Of a stretch of DNA of 40,876 nucleotides, positions 1 through 7,833 are shown in pieces. Every line of letters begins with the position of its first letter. Position 1 is the first letter of the stretch. The translations under genes and the position numbers were made by a program. The stretch comes from Deltaproteobacteria bacterium UBA6106. Lineage in GTDB: Bacteria > Desulfobacterota > Syntrophorhabdia > Syntrophorhabdales > Syntrophorhabdaceae. Location: assembly GCA_002428485.1 (NCBI GenBank), contig DIWM01000019.1, positions 1 to 40,876 of the forward strand, given 5' to 3'. A model generated the notes under the pieces. It searched no databases and was not told the origin of the DNA. It saw nothing but the letters and a program-made list of their open reading frames with translations.

Positions 1-1
1 G

Positions 2-421
2 AGGCTGGAGGGGGCGCTGGGGCGGCTCTCTTTCAGGATTAAAAGTGCGGAAAACGGAGCGATGCACCTTATCTATTCGGATCGTGTGTTTCTGAAGACC
101 GGCAAAAAAGTCCAATTCGTTCCCTTATTGGATATTGCAGCCATCATCGCCGAGAAGAACTATACCCACGTCATGACGATCAAAGGTAAAAAATACATCG
201 TGCATTTTCCGTTTAATTACTGGGAAAGGCGCCTCCCAAAGGACGTCTTCGTCGTCCTCGACCGCTCCCTCATGATCAACCGCAACCATATACAATCATG
301 GGAGACAGGATCCAGAAACGCCGAACTCTCTCTGACGGGCATACGGACGCCTTTTTATCTCGGACGCGCTGCATATCAAAGATTCAAGGCGCTGAAGGTA
401 ACCTCTTTTGCTAATGCTTAA
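2..421 (+). CDS. LytTR-domain response regulator, C-terminal part (5' end outside window)
   Basis: This is the DNA-binding end of a LytR/AlgR-type transcription regulator. The reading frame is open to the left edge, and the residues before the first ATG (position 62) look like the linker that joins a receiver domain to the LytTR domain. The ATG at 62 has only a badly spaced GGAG. I therefore treat the gene as truncated by the window rather than starting there. The LytTR signature is visible in the last 110 residues: a segment with FLKTGKK, then AEKNYTHV, then VVLDRSLMINRNHI, typical of the beta-rich domain that binds two direct repeats about 21 bp apart. The receiver domain and phosphoacceptor Asp are not visible. 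It lies directly upstream of the RTX/type I secretion genes, where two matching 21-bp-spaced repeats occur. Control of those genes is an inference. Confidence 0.85.
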   Translation, partial: RLEGALGRLSFRIKSAENGAMHLIYSDRVFLKTGKKVQFVPLLDIAAIIAEKNYTHVMTIKGKKYIVHFPFNYWERRLPKDVFVVLDRSLMINRNHIQSWETGSRNAELSLTGIRTPFYLGRAAYQRFKALKVTSFANA

Positions 422-496
422 TCTCCCGGCTTTTGACAGGAACATATCTGCCCTTCTTCATCTGTCTTCGCACCTTATTGCCTCATTTAGTGTCCT

Positions 497-526
497 ATTT
501 GTCACAAATTATGGTTTATTGGGCAC
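497..526 (+). promoter_or_regulatory. Direct-repeat element, candidate LytTR site upstream of the first RTX gene
   Basis: Two 9-bp repeats, ATTTGTCAC (497-505) and ATTGGGCAC (518-526), start 21 bp apart. The same arrangement, 23 of 30 bases identical, is present at 6372-6401 before tolC. Two direct repeats two helical turns apart is how LytTR proteins bind, and a LytTR gene ends 75 bp upstream. The element ends 8 bp before a probable -35 box, a usual activator position. Confidence 0.6.
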
Positions 527-534
527 ATTTATAT

Positions 535-562
535 TTTACAGCCAGGATGGAGGCGATAAAAT
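535..562 (+). promoter_or_regulatory. Probable sigma-70-type promoter of the first RTX gene
   Basis: TTTACA (535-540, 5/6 match to -35) is separated by 16 bp from TAAAAT (557-562, 5/6 match to -10). Transcription would start near 569, leaving a leader of about 84 bases before the ATG at 653. Confidence 0.5.
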
Positions 563-652
563 CAAGTCGCAAAAAAGGGAAGCAATGCTGACACAGAAAG
601 GCTTTGGAAGTTTGTTCTTTTAACTATATTACTGAATTTAAGAGAGGTAACC

Positions 653-3600
653 ATGTCACAAAAAAGTGATTACGCAGCGCAATATGACGATGAGCAGGGA
701 CAGCAGCTACTGACCAGCCTGGAGGATGTCCTTGCCGACGAAGATCAGTCAACCCTTTATACGAGTATAGACGGGATCGGGGACGGGTTTTTCGGGACGT
801 ATGTGCTTGACGGCAAGAAGAAGGGGAAGTACATCTTGAGCTCTAAAGGCAACGAACGCATAGACGGAAGCAAGGGGGACGATACCATCATATCCGGTGT
901 AGGTGACGATACCGTTTACGGCTGGGAGGGGGATGACTGGCTCATGGGGGGCAGTCAAAACGACTGGCTCCATGGAGGCGAAGGTAACGACACGCTCTAT
1001 GGATGTGGCGGCAACGACAAACTCTGGGGGGAGGCCGGCAATGATACGTTATATGGCGGTGACGGCAGGGATACGCTGTACGGGGGCGCCGGCAAAGATA
1101 AACTCGTTGGCAACTGGGCTAACGACGTGATCTATGGCGGTGATGGTGACGATTACGTCAATGGATGCGGTAGTGCAATCAATGAAAAATGGGTATGGGA
1201 AGACCTCAATAAATACAAAGACAGAGATCTCTTATTCGGCGGCCAGGGCAATGACACGCTCAAGGGCGGCTACAGGGGCGACACACTGTACGGCGGCGAC
1301 GGTGACGACACCCTTTACGGTGACTTTGAAGAAGCGGGGGACGACTATGCAGCAGAGTTTGCCGTCGTTTGTCTATCTGGCGGGGATCTGCTTTACGGTG
1401 AGGACGGCAACGACTACTTGTTTGGTGGTCATAACAATGACACGCTGTACGGGGGCGCCGGTAACGACACACTCAGGGGGAGCCACCACCGTGACCTGAA
1501 CGACACAGTCTGGGGGAGCAACGACTGTGACCTGCTTGTTGGCGGCAGCGGGAACGACTATCTTGACGGCGGAACACAGGGTGATGTCCTCTACGGTGAC
1601 TTCATTGACTTTACTGACAATGCGGAGATTATCTCAGATGGGAGCGGGCTACTCTTTGAAGATGATGAAAGTCACGACCCCATCTTTATCCCCGTTCCCG
1701 GTGACGATTACCTCTGCGGTGGCCCGGGCAAAGACAAACTCTACGGCGGTGGCGGCAACGACACACTCATGGGGGGAACCGGCGACGATAAACTTTACGG
1801 CGACGACGGTGACGACTGGCTCGAAGGCGGTGCCGGCAACGACAAACTCTACGGGGGTGGCGGCAACGATTTATTGTTTGGCCGGCCTGAACCCAATGAG
1901 TTTTTTGTGCCCAATGAGTTTTTTGTGCCCGGAAAAGTTTGGTACTCTACGGATACCCTGAGCGGAGGGCAGGGCAATGATACTTATTATATCTATTACG
2001 ACGGCCATGTCGTGACCGAGCTTGCCGGGGAAGGGATTGATACTGTCTATTCCCCGTTTACCTATACCCTTACCGATCATGTGGAGAACCTCATCCTTAC
2101 AGGCAGTGATAAGGACATCAACGGAACCGGCAATACGCTCGATAACATCATTACCGGAAACAGCGGGAACAATAGACTTTACGGCGGAGGTGGCGATGAC
2201 ACCCTTTACGGCAGAGCGGGCGATGACACCCTTTACGGCGATATGGGCAATGACACCCTCGATGGTGGGGCCGGAGCAGATGCCATGCTTGGCGGCACGG
2301 GTGATGATACCTACCATGTGGACGACAGCGGAGATGTTGTGATCGAGTATGCAAATGAAGGTATTGATGTTGTTTATTCCTCTGTTACATACACCCTCCG
2401 TAATCATGTAGAGAACCTCATTCTTACCGGCACGGATGAGATCGATGGTACGGGGAACGAGCTCGATAACACCATCACCGGGAACGGCGCGGACAATAAA
2501 CTATATGGCGCCTGGAACTTGTATGCCCCTGGCGGCAACGACATTCTTATGGGCAACGACGGCAATGACACGCTCTACGGTGGATACGGCAATGATTATC
2601 TCGATGGCGGCGCCGGTGCTGACATCCTCGACGGCAATGACGGCAATGATACCCTCTATGGCGGCGAAGGGGCGGACCAGATGTATGGCGGCACGGGTGA
2701 TGACACCTACTACGTGGATGACAGCGGAGATGTTGTAACCGAGTATGGAGGGTCGGGCATCGACATTGTCTACTCCTCGGTTACGTATAGGTTAACCAGC
2801 GATTTAGAGAACCTCACCCTTACCGGTACTGACGCGATCGATGGTACAGGGAACGCGCTCGATAACACCATCACCGGGAATAGCGCTGACAATAAACTGT
2901 ATGGTGTTGGAGGCAAAAACAGGCTCTACGGAGAAAACGGGAATGACAGCCTCTATGGCGCGGATCTGAACGACACCCTCTACGGCGGCTCGGGCGATGA
3001 CAGTCTCTATGGAGAGGGAGGCAACGACTCTCTTTATGGTAATGACGGCAACGATACGTTCTATGGTAATGACGGCAACGATACGTTGCGTGGTGCTGAC
3101 GGCGATGACATCCTTATGGGTTGCGCCGGCAATGACAAGCTCTATGGAGATGCCGGCAATGACACCCTCGACGGCGGCACCGGTGCGGATGCCTTGCTTG
3201 GCGGTTCAGGGGATGACACCTACTATGTGGATGGCAGCGGAGACGTTATATTTGAATATGCGAATCAGGGGATCGACACCGTCATTTCTTCAATCACCTA
3301 TACCCTTGGCAATAATGTAGAGAAACTTACACTTACCGGTACTGCGATCGAGGGCATAGGCAACAGGCTCGATAACGTCATTACCGGGAATAGCGCTGAC
3401 AATATTCTTTATGGTAATGAGGGCAACGACACGCTTTATGGTAATGACGGCAACGATACGCTTTATGGAGACGCAGGCAATGATTACCTCTTCGGGGAAG
3501 CGGGAGATAATATAATGTACGGCGGTGACGGCAATGATATTCTCATTGGCGACACCGGGAATGAGCTTTTCTATGGGGGTATAGGCAATGATACACTCAT

Positions 3601-4012
3601 AGGAAGAGGAGGCAATGATACCCTCACAGGAGAAGGAGGCAATGATGCCTATCAGTTTTCAATAGGATATGGATCAGACATCATAAACGATACCAGTACT
3701 GACGTGGGAACCGATATCATCAATTTTAGTAGATTAGTTTCCAAAGATACCATAGCTTTCTTCCAGAATGACAGCAACCTCCATATCGTTTACGGGAACA
3801 CGGACTCTATCAACGTTCTCAATCAGGATGCTACCGGAATCGAGAAGATGCAATTAAATAACGGTCTGTTTCTTACCAACACCGACATTAACCTTGTCAT
3901 CCAGCAGATGACAGCTTTTGCAGACAGCAGCGGTATTCAGCTCACGAGTGTTGATGACGTGAAGAACAACCAGGAACTGATGGGGATGGTCGTGAATGCA
4001 TGGCACCAGTAG
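653..4012 (+). CDS. Large GGxGxD (RTX) calcium-binding protein, type I secretion substrate 1
   Basis: This 1119-residue protein is built almost wholly of GGxGxDxLx nonapeptides, which form calcium-bound parallel beta-rolls outside the cell. A GAGAGG ribosome site precedes the ATG. Residues 1-70 lack repeats and resemble the start of the second RTX protein (shared YA..YD and STxYxSID). Four inserted modules of about 65 residues (near 1980, 2310, 2700 and 3220) carry DDTYYVD, then VENLxLTG, then GTGNxLDNxITGN. The last 125 residues contain DTIAFFQ, VLNQD and a terminal NAWHQ shared with the other two RTX proteins, a probable C-terminal export signal. There is no Sec signal peptide, no recognisable enzyme domain and no nearby HlyC-type acyltransferase. 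A surface, matrix or S-layer-like role is more likely than a toxin, but the function is unknown. Confidence 0.9.
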   Translation: MSQKSDYAAQYDDEQGQQLLTSLEDVLADEDQSTLYTSIDGIGDGFFGTYVLDGKKKGKYILSSKGNERIDGSKGDDTIISGVGDDTVYGWEGDDWLMGGSQNDWLHGGEGNDTLYGCGGNDKLWGEAGNDTLYGGDGRDTLYGGAGKDKLVGNWANDVIYGGDGDDYVNGCGSAINEKWVWEDLNKYKDRDLLFGGQGNDTLKGGYRGDTLYGGDGDDTLYGDFEEAGDDYAAEFAVVCLSGGDLLYGEDGNDYLFGGHNNDTLYGGAGNDTLRGSHHRDLNDTVWGSNDCDLLVGGSGNDYLDGGTQGDVLYGDFIDFTDNAEIISDGSGLLFEDDESHDPIFIPVPGDDYLCGGPGKDKLYGGGGNDTLMGGTGDDKLYGDDGDDWLEGGAGNDKLYGGGGNDLLFGRPEPNEFFVPNEFFVPGKVWYSTDTLSGGQGNDTYYIYYDGHVVTELAGEGIDTVYSPFTYTLTDHVENLILTGSDKDINGTGNTLDNIITGNSGNNRLYGGGGDDTLYGRAGDDTLYGDMGNDTLDGGAGADAMLGGTGDDTYHVDDSGDVVIEYANEGIDVVYSSVTYTLRNHVENLILTGTDEIDGTGNELDNTITGNGADNKLYGAWNLYAPGGNDILMGNDGNDTLYGGYGNDYLDGGAGADILDGNDGNDTLYGGEGADQMYGGTGDDTYYVDDSGDVVTEYGGSGIDIVYSSVTYRLTSDLENLTLTGTDAIDGTGNALDNTITGNSADNKLYGVGGKNRLYGENGNDSLYGADLNDTLYGGSGDDSLYGEGGNDSLYGNDGNDTFYGNDGNDTLRGADGDDILMGCAGNDKLYGDAGNDTLDGGTGADALLGGSGDDTYYVDGSGDVIFEYANQGIDTVISSITYTLGNNVEKLTLTGTAIEGIGNRLDNVITGNSADNILYGNEGNDTLYGNDGNDTLYGDAGNDYLFGEAGDNIMYGGDGNDILIGDTGNELFYGGIGNDTLIGRGGNDTLTGEGGNDAYQFSIGYGSDIINDTSTDVGTDIINFSRLVSKDTIAFFQNDSNLHIVYGNTDSINVLNQDATGIEKMQLNNGLFLTNTDINLVIQQMTAFADSSGIQLTSVDDVKNNQELMGMVVNAWHQ
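1892..1927 (+). repeat. Perfect 18-bp tandem duplication inside the RTX gene
   Basis: The 18-bp unit CCCAATGAGTTTTTTGTG occurs twice in a row (1892-1909 and 1910-1927) and adds six residues (PNEFFV) in frame. It interrupts the GGxGxD repeat pattern and looks like a recent slippage duplication. Confidence 0.85.
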
Positions 4013-4017
4013 AAGCA

Positions 4018-4080
4018 GGGAAAAGGGAAAAGGTGAAAGGTAAAACCAAAGAAACCAACTGTCCCTTCTCACTTTTTACC
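4018..4080. repeat. Heptamer repeat tract with inverted partner between the first two RTX genes
   Basis: Four successive 7-mers, GGGAAAA, GGGAAAA, GGTGAAA and GGTAAAA, fill 4018-4045 right after the RTX stop. Positions 4062-4080 carry the same pattern on the other strand (read there as GGTAAAA, AGTGAGA, AGGGA). The arms could pair imperfectly at the end of the upstream transcript. Confidence 0.75.
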
Positions 4081-4131
4081 GTTCTATATCTTTAGCCATA
4101 AGCCTAATTTTTAAATAAAAAGGAGGAAGTT

Positions 4132-6285
4132 ATGTTGAACGAGAAGGATTATGCAACACCATATGATGAGAATGGACAGGAAGTATTGGACGACCAGCAG
4201 AATACCCTTTTTGGTGAAGATTCGTCAACCAGCTATGACAGTATAGACTCAATCATCAACGGACCCGTGTACCTAACGGGCATGGTAACCGGCACAAAGG
4301 GCAAGAAGATCGAAGGCAATGAATATGCCAATAAACTTAAAGGAACCAGCGGGAACGATACAATCTGGGGCTGGGCGGACAACGACACCATCTCGGGCTA
4401 TGACGGCAACGACGAAATCGATGGGGATAATAACAATGACCTTATCTTTGGCGGCGCCGGTGCTGACACGCTCCATGGCAATGACGATAATGACAAACTT
4501 TTTGGTGAGAACGGAAATGACAGGCTCTATGGTGACGACGGTAATGACTGGCTTGAAGGGGGCATTGGCAACGACTATCTCAAAGGCGGATCCGGCATGG
4601 ACACGATCTATGGCGACTGTTCCGATGCCTTGATCCTTACCGGGAACGATGAACAGCTTCCAGGAAACTTCGGCCTTGTCTACCCCTGTAACGATACCCT
4701 CAAGGGCGGCTATGGCAACGATAAGCTCTATGGCGGCGGGGGTAACGACCTGTTGTATGGCGATGGTAACAACGATACTCTCTATGGCGATGACGGTGAA
4801 GATACTCTCCTCGGTGGCAGCGGCAAGGATACGTTATATGGAGGCGACGGCGGCGACACCCTCGATGGGGGCAGCGGAACGGACATCATGTACGGGGGAG
4901 CAGGCGACGACACCTACTACGTGAGCGATGTCGACGAAAAGGTAATCGAAAAGGCCGATGAAGGCATTGACACTGTTTGCTCCTCGATTACCTTTGTCCT
5001 CGGCGATACCTTGGAAAATCTGACCCTCACCGGCAACAACGCGATCAGCGGAACAGGCAATGCGTTCGATAATCTCATCATCGGGAACGGGAATAACAAT
5101 GTCCTTTACGGCGGAGACGGCAACGACATCCTTGACGGCTGGGGAGGCAACGACATCCTCTACGGCGGGGCCGGCAATGATCTCCTCTTTGGCGAGAACG
5201 GTGACGATAAGCTTTACGGCGGAGACGGCAACGATATCCTTAACAGCGGCTTCGGTGCGGACACCATGTACGGGGGAGCGGGCGACGATACCTACTATGT
5301 ACATGAGGCCGGCGATGTTGTTGCAGAATTTTCCCGTAACCCCTTTGACAACCAGGGCAACGACACCGTTATTTCCTCTATCGACTATACCCTCGGCGGC
5401 CTGCTGGAGAACCTTGTGCTTAAAGGGCATGCGATCAGCGGATACGGCAATGCGTCTGATAATGTTATCATTGGAAACACCAAGGGTAATGCCCTATACG
5501 GATATGACGGCGACGATACGATCGACGGCGACATCGGGAGAGACACCATGTACGGCGGGGCCGGCAATGACACTTATTACGTGGATGAGGTCAGCGACCT
5601 CGTCATCGAGCATGCCGGTCAGGGCATTGACACCGTCTGCTCCCCGGTTACATATACACTCGGCGACGATGTTGAGCGCCTCAACTTAACAGGCACCGCT
5701 GCGATCAACGGTTTTGGCAACGATCTCGATAATCTTATCAACGGCAATGATGCGGACAATTTCCTCTCCGGTTTCGACGGCAATGATACCCTCTCCGGCG
5801 GTGCGGGCAGCGACATGCTCATGGGCGGAAGCGGCAACGATCTTCTCTCCGGGGACGCAGGGGATGATATCCTCTCCGGCGGAAGCGGCAACGATACCCT
5901 CTCCGGAGGAGACGGCAGCGACACCTACCAGTTTACCCCGGGGAGCGGCTCGGACAGGATCGACGATGCCGGTTCTGCCGGGGATACCGATATACTCCAG
6001 TTGAGCCGGTCCGTCCCCAGGGATACCATCGCCTTCTTCCAGGATGGAGGCGATCTCCATATCGCATACGGTGATACGGACTATATCACCGTGCTCAACC
6101 AGGACACAGAAGGCATCGAGAGGTTGCAGATAGGGGGATGGTTCCTCACCGATGCGGACATCAACACCCTCATCCAGCAGATAACGGCCTATATGGCAGA
6201 CCACGGCCTTGCCCTTACCTCTGCCCACGAGGTGAGGAACAACGGGGAGTTGATGAATATCATAGCGAACTCATGGCACCAATAA
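4132..6285 (+). CDS. GGxGxD (RTX) calcium-binding protein, type I secretion substrate 2
   Basis: This 717-residue protein is a paralogue of the upstream RTX protein. AAAGGAGGAAG lies just before the ATG, a strong ribosome site. The first 70 residues match the upstream paralogue's repeat-free leader. GGxGxD nonapeptides fill most of the rest, interrupted by three modules with DDTYYV, LENLxLTG and GTGNAFDN-like signatures (near 4910, 5285 and 5570). The C-terminal 125 residues (QLSRSVPRDTIAFFQ onward, ending NSWHQ) align closely with the other two substrates and probably carry the signal for the ABC exporter encoded downstream. There is no enzyme domain and no Sec signal peptide. The gene sits 119 bp after its paralogue with no clear promoter between, so co-transcription is likely. 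The probable location is the cell surface or medium in calcium-bound form. Confidence 0.9.
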   Translation: MLNEKDYATPYDENGQEVLDDQQNTLFGEDSSTSYDSIDSIINGPVYLTGMVTGTKGKKIEGNEYANKLKGTSGNDTIWGWADNDTISGYDGNDEIDGDNNNDLIFGGAGADTLHGNDDNDKLFGENGNDRLYGDDGNDWLEGGIGNDYLKGGSGMDTIYGDCSDALILTGNDEQLPGNFGLVYPCNDTLKGGYGNDKLYGGGGNDLLYGDGNNDTLYGDDGEDTLLGGSGKDTLYGGDGGDTLDGGSGTDIMYGGAGDDTYYVSDVDEKVIEKADEGIDTVCSSITFVLGDTLENLTLTGNNAISGTGNAFDNLIIGNGNNNVLYGGDGNDILDGWGGNDILYGGAGNDLLFGENGDDKLYGGDGNDILNSGFGADTMYGGAGDDTYYVHEAGDVVAEFSRNPFDNQGNDTVISSIDYTLGGLLENLVLKGHAISGYGNASDNVIIGNTKGNALYGYDGDDTIDGDIGRDTMYGGAGNDTYYVDEVSDLVIEHAGQGIDTVCSPVTYTLGDDVERLNLTGTAAINGFGNDLDNLINGNDADNFLSGFDGNDTLSGGAGSDMLMGGSGNDLLSGDAGDDILSGGSGNDTLSGGDGSDTYQFTPGSGSDRIDDAGSAGDTDILQLSRSVPRDTIAFFQDGGDLHIAYGDTDYITVLNQDTEGIERLQIGGWFLTDADINTLIQQITAYMADHGLALTSAHEVRNNGELMNIIANSWHQ

Positions 6286-6289
6286 AGAC

Positions 6290-6331
6290 AGTGAAAGGTA
6301 AAAGGTGAAAGGGGAAAAACAAAAGGCAAAA
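6290..6331. repeat. Heptamer repeat tract after the second RTX gene
   Basis: Six consecutive 7-mers: AGTGAAA, GGTAAAA, GGTGAAA, GGGGAAA, AACAAAA and GGCAAAA. It begins 4 bp after the stop codon and belongs to the same family as the tract at 4018. Confidence 0.8.
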
Positions 6332-6371
6332 AAACTATAGTTACCAACGTCCATGATGTCTGAGGTGGCAT

Positions 6372-6401
6372 TTTCGTCACGTTGTATGGTTCATTGGGCA
6401 C
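6372..6401 (+). promoter_or_regulatory. Direct-repeat element, candidate LytTR site upstream of tolC
   Basis: TTTCGTCAC (6372-6380) and ATTGGGCAC (6393-6401) start 21 bp apart and share TATGGTT in the spacer with the element at 497-526. It lies 58 bp before the tolC start. No good -35/-10 pair follows, so the promoter probably depends on an activator. Confidence 0.55.
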
Positions 6402-6459
6402 ATTTTGTTTTCAATCACTGCGATCAAAAAGGCAAGATTATCAGTGAAATATTAAAGAA

Positions 6460-7833
6460 ATGAGACGCCTTCTTCTTCTATCAGATCGGTTTTTTATGAA
6501 TGTGAGATCCCGCAGTACGCTCTTTATCCTGGAGGGATTGATAGTCCTTGTCAGCGTTCTGTCCATTGTTGCAGCTTCGACGGGCCACGCAGCCCAGACG
6601 ATCGACCTCGAAAACGTACTGGAGCAGGCGGTTAAGAATGCCCACGAGGTGCGGATGTCGGATATTGACATCAGGATAAGCCGATCGGCAAAAAAAGAGA
6701 CGCGTTCCGTTTATTATCCCTCGCTGGACGCCCGCTGGAACTCAGGATATGTGAAGGACCTGACAGACGGCACAGCACAGGTTACATCCGTCGGAGACAT
6801 GATCCTCGTGGAGAACACGATGTACCAGAACGCCCTTTCTGTCGGTATTGCCTATGATCTTTATGATTTCGGTGCAAAGGGGAAGAGGGTTTTTATTGCA
6901 GACAGGGATGTGGACCTGAGAAAAACTATCTACACCCAGTCTGTGCGGAACATCAAACTGAAGGTGCTCGGTATCTATTCAGACCTGCTCCTTGCCTGGA
7001 AGGAATTGGCGGCAAAAAGAGAATTGCTTGGCCTCTATCGGGAGCTCTCTGCTATTAGGGAGAGGCTTTTTGCTGCCGGCAAGATCGCCAGGATCGAAAC
7101 GGTGAATGATGCGTTGAAGGTGGTAAAGACGCTCGACGAGATCGATGAGATCATGCTCAAGACAAAGGAACTCCTCCACGAGCTGTCTGTTTGCACGGGT
7201 GAGAGCTATGCCATTGAGCAGCTTGAGGTGAGGGATCTTTCCGAAGAAAAAGAAGAGCCTGAAACTTTCCGTACAGACATGTCGCCGGAATGGAAAATCT
7301 ACGAACTCGCAATAGAAAAGAAAAAAGCGGAGATTGATGCCCTTGAAAGGGAGAGGTATCCGAGATTTGCGCTCAATTCGAACTACACCTGGTACGGACA
7401 GGACCTGAACCGGTTCAATGCCTCTGTCGAGGACATACGATCGAGAAACTTTTTCGTAGGTCTTTCGGTCACCATGCCTCTTTTCGAGGGGTTCAAAAGC
7501 AGCGCCCGCATCGAGAAGGCAAGGCTGGAGATGGAGAAGCTGAAGATCGAAAAGGAGAAGAAGATCGCCGAGCTCCAGAGCAGGCAGGCAAAGTTAAGCG
7601 ATGCATCAAGACTCTATGGTTTCGAAATGAAAAACCGACAGGAGATGCTGGCAAAGACCGGGGAGAAGCTCTCAATGGTCGAGAGACTCAAGGAGCAAGA
7701 GATCGCCGGGTACCGGGATCTCCTGGTCGAAAAGATAGAAATGGTGAACAGGAGGCTCGAACTCTCAAAGGTTTGTATCGCAAAGGCATCTGTGGTCAGG
7801 GAGCTCAGGTTGCTCACGGAGGAGAGGGATTGA
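6460..7833 (+). CDS. TolC-family outer-membrane channel of the type I secretion system
   Basis: This is the probable outer-membrane and periplasmic duct through which the RTX proteins leave the cell. The product is 457 residues, the usual TolC length. A hydrophobic segment near residues 20-40 followed by HAAQ looks like a Sec signal peptide with cleavage after the Ala pair. The signal fits even better if translation begins at the second Met (position 6496), but neither start has a strong ribosome site. The mature part has the two-fold helical pattern of the outer-membrane efflux family: long charged coiled-coil helices (around residues 90-250 and 300-450) and two beta-strand patches with YPSLDARWN and YPRFALNSNYTWYG. 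The last base of its stop codon is the first base of the ABC exporter start, so the two are translationally coupled. Confidence 0.88.
   Translation: MRRLLLLSDRFFMNVRSRSTLFILEGLIVLVSVLSIVAASTGHAAQTIDLENVLEQAVKNAHEVRMSDIDIRISRSAKKETRSVYYPSLDARWNSGYVKDLTDGTAQVTSVGDMILVENTMYQNALSVGIAYDLYDFGAKGKRVFIADRDVDLRKTIYTQSVRNIKLKVLGIYSDLLLAWKELAAKRELLGLYRELSAIRERLFAAGKIARIETVNDALKVVKTLDEIDEIMLKTKELLHELSVCTGESYAIEQLEVRDLSEEKEEPETFRTDMSPEWKIYELAIEKKKAEIDALERERYPRFALNSNYTWYGQDLNRFNASVEDIRSRNFFVGLSVTMPLFEGFKSSARIEKARLEMEKLKIEKEKKIAELQSRQAKLSDASRLYGFEMKNRQEMLAKTGEKLSMVERLKEQEIAGYRDLLVEKIEMVNRRLELSKVCIAKASVVRELRLLTEERD

Noticed and set aside
518..540. Sigma-54 reading of the TTGGGCAC element
   Set aside because: The required GC at -12 is absent at both copies; the 21-bp direct-repeat reading explains both sites better.
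408..623. Open frame of 71 codons between the LytTR gene and the first RTX gene
   Set aside because: It overlaps the LytTR 3' end, has no ribosome site, and covers the promoter and direct-repeat element.
903..6004. Many open frames on both strands inside the RTX genes
   Set aside because: They follow the nonapeptide repeat in other frames and give Thr/Met/Ala-rich low-complexity products without family features.
7773..7832. TTG start for the ABC exporter
   Set aside because: It lies inside tolC without a ribosome site; the ATG at 7833 is coupled to the tolC stop.
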